6,278 bases of DNA, from contig JAPKEK010000143.1 of assembly GCA_028822125.1 (NCBI GenBank), forward strand, positions 1 to 6,278, given 5' to 3'. Positions 1-5,875 of this stretch are shown in pieces. Each line of letters begins with the position of its first letter. Within the stretch, counting starts at the first letter, position 1. The DNA is from Pseudomonadales bacterium. GTDB taxonomy: Bacteria; Pseudomonadota; Gammaproteobacteria; Pseudomonadales; Azotimanducaceae. A model generated the notes under the pieces. It was given only the letters and a program-made list of their open reading frames with translations. It did not search any database and had not been told where the DNA came from. Position numbers and translations under genes: made by a program.

Positions 1-1361
1 CGCACCAGATCGCCGCTATTGAACCAGCGATCGCCATGGGTTTCTACATTCTCCACGATCTTGCTGGCAGTCGCCTCGAAGTTGGTGTAACCATCGAATT
101 CACTTTCGGGCGTGATCTTGCCCAATAATAAACCCGGCTCACCCAGTGGCACCTCTATGCAACGCCCCTCGTTGTCGCGAACAATGTTGTCGTTCTCAAG
201 ATCGTATTGCACCAGTGTGACCGGGCTCAGTGCAGCTCCAATCGTCTTATCTTTATTCAACACATTCAAAAACGAAAAATTACCCTCGCTGGCCCCGTAT
301 ATCTCACAGATACGGCGCACACCAAAGCGCCCTCTGAACTGGTCCCACACATCCGGCCTCAGTCCGTTGCCCATCATTTTCATCAGGGGATTATTTTTCT
401 CGATGTCACTTTCCGGCTGATCCGCTAGGTAACGGCATAGTTCGCCCACATAAACGAAACAGTTGGCCTGATATTGTTGCACCTCAGGCCAAAAGTTCGA
501 GGCAGAAAAGCTGCGTCGCAGAAAAACTGAGGCGCCATTTGCGATAAAACTAACCAACCCCGGCACCATGCCTGTGGAGTGGTACAGAGGTAGACAGAGG
601 TACAACCGATCCGTGGGCTTGACCCGAAAACCGAGTTTGCTAACTAGCCGAGCTGCAATTACATATTTTAGGTGACGCTGCACCGATGCCTTGGGTAGGC
701 CGGTAGTACCCGAGGTAAAGACATACGTCCCCGTTTCGCCGGAAGTAATCTCGCGCGTTACCGACAGGTTACCTTTTGGCATGGCCGCCATTGCCAGAGC
801 AATATCTTCGGCCCAGTCCGGGCAGAAAAAGTCATCGGTATGCTCACCCTCATCGGGCACCCAGAAGTAGTCACGACCTGGTTCCAAACTCAGACTCTGC
901 AACAGCTCGGGCATAATTTCAGCCAAACTATTTGTTCGCTCAGCACCCACAACACATTTTTTGGCGCCAGTTTCTTTGAAGCAGTGCACCAAGGCTTTGC
1001 CGCTGAGGCTATTATTGATCAGACTGCTCGGCGCGCCCAATTTGGCAAGCGCCAGCAGGGCGAGTACGAACTCGGCACGATTTTCCATCAGTACCGCCAC
1101 GCAGTCACCCCGCTTGATGCCACGCGCCTGCAGCATATGTGCCAGTTGGTTAACCTCAGCGTTGAACTCACTGTAAGTCCACTGACGACCCTCAAATAGT
1201 AGCATCGCACTTTGCGGGTTACGAGCCACCGAATCTTCAAATATAGTACCCAGTGATGCCCTATCTTCCTTTTTGGGCTTCTTACCGGCTAGAACCGGGA
1301 CAATCTGCGCGAACTCTCCCAGGACCCGTATCATCTCACGGGAGTATGCTAAGACACCCAT
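1..1361 (-). CDS. FATP-type long-chain acyl-CoA synthetase (5' part; runs off the window)
   Basis: This is an AMP-forming acyl-CoA synthetase (ANL superfamily), which activates fatty or other carboxylic acids to CoA thioesters through an acyl-adenylate. The first 453 residues are present. The P-loop motif SGTTGLPK is at residues 217-224 inside a TYVFTSGTTG context. The second signature YGASEGN (355-361) is the FATP/very-long-chain version of the usual YG.TE motif, and WFNSGDL (446-452) is the adenylate-ribose-binding aspartate region. FATP-like bacterial enzymes are usually about 600 residues, so roughly 150 C-terminal residues, including the mobile lid domain, lie beyond base 1. The start ATG lies one base after the stop of the upstream remnant gene (TGATATG), with GGGAG and CAGG some 10-17 bases before it, which suggests translational coupling. 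The substrate could be a fatty acid or a steroid-type side chain; the sequence does not decide. Confidence 0.93.
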   Translation of the reverse strand, partial: MGVLAYSREMIRVLGEFAQIVPVLAGKKPKKEDRASLGTIFEDSVARNPQSAMLLFEGRQWTYSEFNAEVNQLAHMLQARGIKRGDCVAVLMENRAEFVLALLALAKLGAPSSLINNSLSGKALVHCFKETGAKKCVVGAERTNSLAEIMPELLQSLSLEPGRDYFWVPDEGEHTDDFFCPDWAEDIALAMAAMPKGNLSVTREITSGETGTYVFTSGTTGLPKASVQRHLKYVIAARLVSKLGFRVKPTDRLYLCLPLYHSTGMVPGLVSFIANGASVFLRRSFSASNFWPEVQQYQANCFVYVGELCRYLADQPESDIEKNNPLMKMMGNGLRPDVWDQFRGRFGVRRICEIYGASEGNFSFLNVLNKDKTIGAALSPVTLVQYDLENDNIVRDNEGRCIEVPLGEPGLLLGKITPESEFDGYTNFEATASKIVENVETHGDRWFNSGDLV

Positions 1362-1362
1362 A

Positions 1363-1599
1363 TCAGCTTGCCTGCTCCCGCATGGTCAATTTGGCCAATT
1401 GCGACATATGTACCTCGTCGGGGCCCTCGGCCTTTGCCAGATCACGCAGTTCGTCAAACCAGAGCGGCGTTAGCCAAAGGTTGTTCTGATCCAGGCACCA
1501 TTCAGCATAGTCGTGTTCACGGGGATAAATATGTTTTTGCATAAACGCTTCAAGTTGCGCGTTTAATGCCTGTGATTTTTCGCTGATTTCAAAACCCAT
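1363..1599 (-). pseudogene. Acyl-CoA dehydrogenase with in-frame deletion of the whole core (78 residues left)
   Basis: The 78-codon reading frame joins the two ends of a normal ~400-residue acyl-CoA dehydrogenase. Residues 1-58 match the N-terminal helices of the ACAD11-like bacterial group (EISEKSQAL, HIYPREHDYAEW, then the LAKAEG stretch that normally runs into LWNLF). Residues 59-78 match the extreme C terminus (GPDEVHMSQLAKL, normally preceded by an A-D). The FAD-binding barrel, the catalytic glutamate and the helical C-terminal domain are absent, so it cannot be an active dehydrogenase. The junction falls around bases 1420-1431, where both parental sequences probably carried GCCGA-GGC. 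A good ribosome binding site (AGGAG, 8 bases before ATG) and the stop are kept. It sits directly before the acyl-CoA synthetase. The family assignment is from memory of family sequences. A real deletion and an assembly collapse cannot be told apart here. Confidence 0.82.
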
Positions 1600-1688
1600 C
1601 GCTTAGTCTCCTGACTATCACTGTTTACGTATTGAAAAATACTCGATCCAGCGGCAACTACCGCGGCTGGAAGATATTTATTTGTCTG
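1600..1688 (-). other. Intergenic gap with weak stem-loops between GST gene and dehydrogenase remnant
   Basis: This 89-bp gap holds an imperfect hairpin at 1650-1672 (CCAGC paired with GCTGG, with further G-C pairs and a bulge). On the minus strand this is followed about nine bases later by TTTTT, which is itself inside a small GTATT/AATAC stem (1629-1642). It might attenuate transcription leaving the GST gene, but the stem is short and bulged, so I do not call a terminator. The rest holds the ribosome binding site of the dehydrogenase remnant. Confidence 0.3.
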
Positions 1689-2735
1689 TTACACATTACC
1701 CAGTAGCAGAGCTTCGCATCCGGTGCCAGCGAGAATTCGATCGACACGCGCACGGTCCTCAACGCTTAATACCCGGTACTGCTCGTTAATCCACATCAGG
1801 CATTTCGCTTGGTAAGGGAAGGTCTGTTGCGTCCAACGCGCACCATCAATCTCGGCTTCCCAGGTTTTCTCTCCCGCCTTAACAGCCCGGCTATTTGCCA
1901 ACAGCGCAGGGACATACACCCTGCCCGCCTCACTCAAAATAGCGCCCAGCGTCTCCGGCATGTCATCGGGATTATTCCAATCGCCGTCACCCGGTTCTAA
2001 ACCACTGAGCTCTTCCATCAGCGAGGTCCACGCAACGGTACGCGGCGATAGTTTGTGGGCGATCGCCCTCGGCGTTGGGTCAAAGCCGACCAACTGAGTC
2101 AGTTGGCCGAACATGGCAAAATCACCCGCACCGGGCCGGTTGCCCAGCATAAAGGGCTGGGTCTGCAGATGAGCCTCCATTGCCTTCAGATAGCGCCGGT
2201 AGCTGGCGTCAATAATCGGGGCGGTCGTTTCGTTAGAGCCCACCACATAAAGGCGGCTGATCTGACGCTCGGGGAGCATCTTCTTCAGTTGCTCGTGTTC
2301 TTCGGATGGCAAATTGACACGAAAGTGTAGTGGTAACAAAGTGCCGGCATTATCAGCGTCGGCTTGTGCATGCCAGCGATAATGAAACATATACTTGGTG
2401 ACCCACTCGTCACCAAAATCCTCCAGCAAATAATCGATAAACGCCAGAGCAGGGTCAACTGGGAGAACTGAGCGCTCTAAACTCATGCCTTCCAGGCGTC
2501 TTATAATCGGCGAGGAATCAGTCACGGCTTTCAAATCGCCATTGGTATCTGGCAACACAAAAACTGGCAGTAGTACCGGTCTTGGCATCTCTAGTCCCAA
2601 AGTGGGAAGTACTAACTCCGGCTGCCCCCAGATCATTTTGTGCGGGATTCTGCGATAGCGCAGCAGGGAAAGCATTTTACGGGTATAGGGCGAGCCGACC
2701 ACTCCAATCAACTGTATGCTCTTTGTTTCTGTCAT
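1689..2735 (-). CDS. Glutathione S-transferase family protein, long form (348 aa)
   Basis: The protein has a GST fold with a thioredoxin-like N-terminal domain and an all-helical C-terminal domain. SPYTRK (residues 15-20) ends the first strand at the usual active-site position, with Ser15/Tyr17/Thr18 as candidate thiol-activating residues. LLPVF carries the expected cis-proline (about residue 57). DSSP (73-76) stands where glutathione's gamma-glutamyl group is normally held by an E/D-S pair. FMLGNRPGAGDFAMFG is a clear version of the N-capping box and hydrophobic staple of the GST C-terminal domain. At 348 residues it is about 130 longer than ordinary GSTs; the extra part follows the capping box and is rich in charged and aromatic residues. 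I place the start at 2735 (AGGA 9 bases upstream) because the fold begins right after it; an in-frame ATG at 2804 would add 23 atypical residues with a badly spaced GAGG. No specific substrate can be assigned. Confidence 0.85.
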   Translation of the reverse strand: MTETKSIQLIGVVGSPYTRKMLSLLRYRRIPHKMIWGQPELVLPTLGLEMPRPVLLPVFVLPDTNGDLKAVTDSSPIIRRLEGMSLERSVLPVDPALAFIDYLLEDFGDEWVTKYMFHYRWHAQADADNAGTLLPLHFRVNLPSEEHEQLKKMLPERQISRLYVVGSNETTAPIIDASYRRYLKAMEAHLQTQPFMLGNRPGAGDFAMFGQLTQLVGFDPTPRAIAHKLSPRTVAWTSLMEELSGLEPGDGDWNNPDDMPETLGAILSEAGRVYVPALLANSRAVKAGEKTWEAEIDGARWTQQTFPYQAKCLMWINEQYRVLSVEDRARVDRILAGTGCEALLLGNV

Positions 2736-2844
2736 GTCCTTAGTTCCTAATCCATATAATAAGCATTTGGTGCGTTGTTGAGCGCATATCAAACGTTTAA
2801 CCATGCCTCTAATTAGAAGGCAGAGAGTGACTCCAGCATCAAAT

Positions 2845-2877
2845 TATAATAGCATATGAACTGCTATAATATGTCAA
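2845..2877 (-). promoter_or_regulatory. Candidate promoter with overlapping inverted-repeat operator upstream of the GST gene
   Basis: On the minus strand a perfect TTGACA (2877-2872) is followed by an A/T-rich inverted repeat with arms TATAATAGCA (2845-2854) and TGCTATAATA (2862-2871). Nine of ten positions pair and the spacer is 7 bases. The repeat fills the space between the -35 box and the likely -10. Possible -10 hexamers are TGCTAT at 17-bp spacing, or an extended TGCTATTAT at 20 bp. A two-fold symmetric site between -35 and -10 is a common position for a TetR- or MarR-type repressor. The regulator is not in the window. The role is inferred from position and symmetry. Confidence 0.5.
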
Positions 2878-2977
2878 GGCCGTCAGCTTTGAAAGAAAGA
2901 ATGTGTATGAAACTGAAATGCGCAGTAAATCACTTGGTAATTAGCCACGACAGGCTTGTAGTATCGTCAAGCTGAAC

Positions 2978-3003
2978 GATCGTGGTACATTGGTGTCACG
3001 ATC
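2978..3003. repeat. 7-bp inverted repeat GATCGTG / CACGATC
   Basis: GATCGTG (2978-2984) and CACGATC (2997-3003) are perfect complements separated by 12 bases. An alternative pairing exists between CCACGA (2945-2950) and TCGTGG (2980-2985). There is no T-run next to it, so it is not a terminator. It lies inside the transposase remnant and I assign no function. Confidence 0.3.
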
Positions 3004-3051
3004 ACCCAATCCACAGTCGAAATTGAATGAAAATAGAGGGCTAGATTATGG

Positions 3052-3146
3052 CCGTCACCGTTGCAATCTCATCGAGAAAATCGAGCGCGGCTAGCAGCTC
3101 GCGTAGAAGTATCTGCAACGCCCCGGGCTGACGCAGTGACGGTCAC
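3052..3146. repeat. Nested inverted repeats inside the intergenic region
   Basis: CCGTCAC (3052-3058) is complementary to GTGACGG (3136-3142), CGTTGC (3059-3064) to GCAACG (3115-3120), and CGAGC (3082-3086) to GCTCG (3097-3101). Together they could form a long interrupted stem. GTGACGGTCAC (3136-3146) is also a palindrome by itself. On the minus strand the innermost hairpin is followed by ATTTTC and lies about 85 bases past the yghU stop, so it could help end yghU transcription. The arrangement lies within the transposase remnant and may be partly fortuitous. Confidence 0.35.
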
Positions 3147-3183
3147 ACTATTTGCCCTTTCAAACCACCTGCCGCTTCGCACC

Positions 3184-4101
3184 TCAATTCGGTGGTTGTG
3201 TATTCTCGCTAGCGGTCTGCTCTTCCTCTGGCGGGTCCGGGTCCAGTATGTCCTGGGTGCGCAGTTCGAAGTCGCTGGCGTCGTGCCGCTCCAGTAGCTG
3301 TTTGGATTTGCTTCCAAAGGGACGATTGACCATCTCTCCTCGCTGTACCGCTGGCCTCTGGCGCAACTCCTCAACGTAGCGGGCGAGATTGGTATACGTA
3401 TGGGTTTCCAGGAACTCTGCCGCGCTGTAAGCATGTCCGCGCATCACCGCGCCATACCACGGGTAGATGGCCATGTCCGCTATGGTGTACTCATCACCGC
3501 ACATGTATCTGCGATCCGCCAGGTTCTTGTCCAGCAGGTCCAGTTGCCGCTTTACTTCCATGGTATAGCGATCGATAGCGTACTCGATCTTGACTGGCGC
3601 ATATGCGTAAAAGTGGCCAAAACCACCACCAAGAAGCGGGGTAGCACCCATCTGCCAGAACAGCCAGTTCAGACACTCTGTTCTGCCGGCATGATCAGCG
3701 GGTATGAACTCACTGAACTTGTCCGCTAGGTAGAGCAGGATGGAGCCGGATTCAAACACCCTGATGGGCACATCATCGCTGTGATCGACCATGGCGGGAA
3801 TCTTTGAATTGGGATTGGCAGTCACGAAGCCGCTGCCGAACTGGGATCCATCGCCAATATTAATCAACCACGCGTCATATTCGGCTCCGCAGTGGCCCCT
3901 GGCGAGCAGCTCTTCCAACATAATAGTTACTTTCATGCCATTGGGAGTAGCCAAAGAGTACAGCTGCAAAGGGTGCTTGCCTACCGGCAGATCCTTTTCC
4001 TGTTGCGCACCGGCGGTGGGACGATTGATGTTGGCAAAGGCCTGATTGTTGTCGGGATTCCACCGCCATACGCTCGGGGGCTCATAGGCGTCGCTAGTCA
4101 T
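3184..4101 (-). CDS. yghU: Glutathione-dependent disulfide-bond oxidoreductase YghU
   Basis: YghU is a cytoplasmic Nu-class GST homologue that binds two glutathione molecules, reduces small disulfides and shows peroxidase activity. The match to the E. coli protein is nearly continuous: FANINRP at residues 22-28, LPVGKHPLQLYSLATPNG (38-55) with the TPN active-site turn, VTIMLEELL, NPNSKIPA (96-103) with cis-Pro102, VFESGSILLYLA with the gamma-glutamyl-binding Glu117-Ser118, LGGGFGHFYAYAPVKIEYAI, and DEYTIADMAIYPW as the N-capping box. RPAVQRG, NRPFG and RHDASDFE close the conserved region. The start at 4101 matches the family N terminus and has GGAG about 10 bases upstream; the frame is open 65 codons further but that part is unconserved. 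At 305 residues it is longer than E. coli's ~288 because of an acidic, proline-rich tail. It is divergent from the next gene and ends just before the IS remnant. Confidence 0.95.
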   Translation of the reverse strand: MTSDAYEPPSVWRWNPDNNQAFANINRPTAGAQQEKDLPVGKHPLQLYSLATPNGMKVTIMLEELLARGHCGAEYDAWLINIGDGSQFGSGFVTANPNSKIPAMVDHSDDVPIRVFESGSILLYLADKFSEFIPADHAGRTECLNWLFWQMGATPLLGGGFGHFYAYAPVKIEYAIDRYTMEVKRQLDLLDKNLADRRYMCGDEYTIADMAIYPWYGAVMRGHAYSAAEFLETHTYTNLARYVEELRQRPAVQRGEMVNRPFGSKSKQLLERHDASDFELRTQDILDPDPPEEEQTASENTQPPN

Positions 4102-4257
4102 GTTCTGTACTCCACTGAATGATGAAAAACCTGGCTCGGCGTTTATTCCAAAACTGTCAGCAATCACCAGTTGCATTGTTTTAGCATCTATGGTGTCATT
4201 AATATTCAAGGTGAGCAAGCTGGCAATTCTGGTACCTCCTATGTCGAGCGCAACTAC
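4102..4257. promoter_or_regulatory. Divergent intergenic region between yghU and the membrane-protein gene
   Basis: This 156-bp gap must contain the promoters for yghU (minus) and for the small membrane protein (plus). A weak plus-strand candidate is TTGTTT (about 4176) followed after 18 bases by TAATAT. On the minus strand I see only poor matches. I recognise no clear operator or riboswitch. The frame of the plus-strand gene stays open through 4171-4257. Confidence 0.35.
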
Positions 4258-4767
4258 ATGAATAGAAACAGTGACCGGCAACACCTGCAAAAGCATATTC
4301 GTAGGGAAGCCATTGGCAATTTCGTTATAAACACCGTCTTCAATGCCGGCATTGTCTACGCCATTATGGGCTCACGAAAAACTATAGCCTTCTCTGGGGG
4401 TGATGGTTTCGCTGCAGACCTGCTGACCACCGCAATAGTGCTTTCCGCTATTGTCAGCGCAATCGTGATGTGGATGGGGCGTAGGCAGGGCCGCAACGGG
4501 AAGCTGGCGTGGCTGCGCACAGATGAAATGGGACTGTCCCGCGGGTTGCCGCACTCGCCGCTACAGGCAACGCTGGTCTTTGCCATCGCTGGAATGCTGG
4601 CGGCTGCCATTTCACTTGGGCTGCTCTCTCTATTGGGTGTGGACAGCTTGTCACTCACGGCTTACGCGGGGCTAAAAGGTGTATGGACCGGTGCCTGGGC
4701 GGCGCTGTTGGTCCCCTTGGCGCTGCGGCACGGTCTACGCGTGCCGCCCGAAAACTTTCAGAAATGA
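4258..4767 (+). CDS. Small four-helix membrane protein of unknown function (169 aa)
   Basis: I do not recognise this family. The protein starts with a charged, probably cytoplasmic segment (residues 1-17: many Arg, Lys, His). Four likely membrane helices follow, at about 18-38, 51-73, 103-127 and 134-156. A basic loop sits between helices 2 and 3 (GRRQGRNGK, then W-L-R-T-D-E) and the tail is short and polar. By the positive-inside rule, the N terminus, the 2-3 loop and the C terminus would face the cytoplasm. There is no signal peptide cleavage site and no catalytic motif. I chose the ATG at 4258 because the hydrophobic domain starts soon after it. The ribosome binding site is weak (GAG 9 bases before), and an in-frame ATG at 4171 would add 29 unremarkable residues. 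Its divergence from yghU could mean shared regulation, but no function follows from that. Confidence 0.75.
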   Translation: MNRNSDRQHLQKHIRREAIGNFVINTVFNAGIVYAIMGSRKTIAFSGGDGFAADLLTTAIVLSAIVSAIVMWMGRRQGRNGKLAWLRTDEMGLSRGLPHSPLQATLVFAIAGMLAAAISLGLLSLLGVDSLSLTAYAGLKGVWTGAWAALLVPLALRHGLRVPPENFQK

Positions 4768-4930
4768 GCGAGCGGATACCCGCACGTATACTGAGCGCGA
4801 GCTCTGTATTGTATTTTTATTATAGCGCGGATTGTGCCAATACAATGGATCTTGTTTTTTCCTGCAAGAAAAACTGCCCCGACAAACTTTATACGAAGTC
4901 CAGCCAACTACCACCGAGAGTTAAAATAGG
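4768..4930 (+). promoter_or_regulatory. Intergenic region upstream of the crotonase gene with ATTGTAT/ATACAAT repeat
   Basis: This 163-bp gap holds an A/T-rich patch. ATTGTAT (4808-4814) and ATACAAT (4840-4846) form a perfect 7-bp inverted repeat with a 25-bp spacer that includes a TATTAT (4818-4823). A short TCTTG/CAAGA stem (4850-4869) has a T-rich loop, too weak to be called a terminator. The size and A/T content suggest that the crotonase gene has its own promoter, but no convincing -35/-10 pair is visible. The crotonase ribosome binding site is GAGAG at 4916-4920. Confidence 0.35.
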
Positions 4931-5809
4931 ATGAAATACAACACTGTGCTCTACGAAGTCAGCGACCGAATATTGACGCTGACACTGAATCGCCCCGAGT
5001 CACTTAATGCGTTTACACTGGAGATGGGTAGCGAGCTAATCGACGCCTTTCAGCGTGCCAGCAATGACGACGAGGTCGGCGCCATCATCGTGACCGGGGC
5101 GGGTCGTGCCTTTTGTGCCGGCATGGATTTGAACTCGGAAGGCAATGTATTTGGCCTCGATGAATCTCTCAAGCCGACCTTGAGCGATCTGCATAACCCC
5201 GAATTTGCGCCGGGAATACACGGCGGCGTTCGCGATGGTGGAGGACTGGTGGCATTGGCCATTTTCGAGTGTAACAAGCCGGTGATCGCGGCTATCAACG
5301 GCCCCGCTGTTGGGGTTGGCGCCACTATGACCTGCGCGATGGATGTGCGGATAGCATCGGAAAAGGCTCGCATTGGATTTGTTTTCAACAAAATTGGAAT
5401 CACGCCGGAAACCTGTTCCACCTGGTTTTTGCCTCGTATTGTTGGCATGTCCCGGGCCCTGGAGTGGTGCTATAGCGGTGAAATTCTCCCTGCCGCTGTT
5501 GCTCGAGATACCGGCTTGGTGAGCTCGGTAAGTAAGGCCGACGATTTGCTGGATGACGCGATCTCGCTAGCTAAAAAATTCACTGACAAGAGTGCCACCT
5601 CGATCGCACTGACTCGCCAGATGCTGTACCGCAATGCAGCATGTGCACATCCACTGGATGCACATTACGTGGAGTCGCTGGCGCTGTTTTATCAAAGCCA
5701 GAGTAGCGGACGGGAGGGGGTCGCCGCTTTTGGTGAGAAGCGACAAGCACAATTTACCGAAACAACGGCCAGGGATATGCCTCCGTTCTTCCCTTGGTGG
5801 CAGAAGTAA
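4931..5809 (+). CDS. Enoyl-CoA hydratase/isomerase family (crotonase superfamily) protein, 292 aa
   Basis: This is a crotonase-fold enzyme acting on acyl-CoA thioesters. LTLNRPESLNAF (residues 17-28) is the conserved N-terminal strand and turn. GRAFCAGMDL (58-67) gives the first oxyanion-hole NH and the CoA pocket, and KPVIAAINGPAVGVGATM (116-133) gives the second at the G-V-G. The C-terminal helix SGREGVAAFGEKR matches the family's 'S.D..EG..AF.EKR'. The two glutamates of classical hydratase are missing: the residue after GVGA is Thr132 and the QPE position is FVF. An acid appears instead at Glu160 in GITPETCSTWFLPRIVG, where delta3-delta2-enoyl-CoA isomerases such as ECI2 carry theirs. An isomerase or other crotonase chemistry is thus at least as likely as hydration. 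At 292 residues it is slightly longer than the usual ~260, through an insert at about 70-103. The start is the only sensible ATG; GAGAG lies 10 bases before it. The ALDH gene follows after 66 bp. Confidence 0.92.
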   Translation: MKYNTVLYEVSDRILTLTLNRPESLNAFTLEMGSELIDAFQRASNDDEVGAIIVTGAGRAFCAGMDLNSEGNVFGLDESLKPTLSDLHNPEFAPGIHGGVRDGGGLVALAIFECNKPVIAAINGPAVGVGATMTCAMDVRIASEKARIGFVFNKIGITPETCSTWFLPRIVGMSRALEWCYSGEILPAAVARDTGLVSSVSKADDLLDDAISLAKKFTDKSATSIALTRQMLYRNAACAHPLDAHYVESLALFYQSQSSGREGVAAFGEKRQAQFTETTARDMPPFFPWWQK

Positions 5810-5821
5810 AATTCGCGAATT
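5810..5821. repeat. 12-bp perfect palindrome AATTCGCGAATT after the crotonase stop
   Basis: The palindrome starts at the base right after the TAA of the crotonase gene, within the 66-bp gap before the aldehyde dehydrogenase. It has no loop and no adjacent T-run, so it is not a normal intrinsic terminator. A protein-binding site is possible, as is chance. The A/T-rich stretch after it includes TATATAAAAT (about 5825-5834), a possible -10 region without a recognisable -35. Confidence 0.35.
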
Positions 5822-5875
5822 CTGATATATAAAATCGCTCTAAATATTAGACTCAATAAAATACAAGGAGATTTC

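Larger units (their letters stand above)
2925..3175 (+). pseudogene. Decayed 3' end of an IS5-like transposase (IS427/IS1031 group)
   Basis: Three plus-strand frames in succession read like the C-terminal third of an IS5-family DDE transposase. First comes HLVISHDRL (about 2930-2957), recalling the 'LIADRAYDS' aspartate region. Then a 49-codon frame from 2945 to the TAG at 3092-3094 contains LNDRGTLV, PNPQSK (like the P.NP.RK motif), DYGRHR and NLIEKI. The last two match the typical 'DYDRHLYKARNLIERFF' segment with about three residues lost, and the E of NLIE would be the third catalytic acid. After a shift, SATPRADAVTVTLFAL (about 3108-3155) resembles 'IATRYDKLAVTFLAF'. Stops and at least two frame changes show that it is dead. 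The 5' two thirds and clear terminal repeats are not visible. Recognition is by family memory only. Confidence 0.55.

Noticed and set aside
840..1199. 119-codon plus-strand open frame
   Set aside because: It is antisense to the acyl-CoA synthetase, which shows clear family motifs on the minus strand; no ribosome binding site or recognisable domain.
2736..2804. Upstream ATG (2804) for the GST gene
   Set aside because: It would add 23 residues unlike the GST fold and its GAGG is only about one to two bases from the ATG; the 2735 start is better placed.
2901..2975. 24-codon plus-strand frame starting MCMKLK
   Set aside because: Its later half reads as part of the decayed transposase and there is only a weak purine-rich stretch before the ATG.
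3048..3131. 27-codon plus-strand frame with AGAGGG eight bases before its ATG
   Set aside because: The start context is attractive, but it lies inside the transposase fossil in a different frame from the best match, and the peptide is low-complexity Ser/Arg. Not supported as a gene.
3052..3142. Possible integron attC site or riboswitch
   Set aside because: The core-site consensus (GTTRRRY with its inverse) is absent, there is no integrase or cassette array, and the region lies downstream of genes, not before one.
3069..3434. 121-codon minus-strand open frame
   Set aside because: It overlaps yghU in another frame; rich in Arg and Ser like a shadow frame, and yghU is unmistakable.
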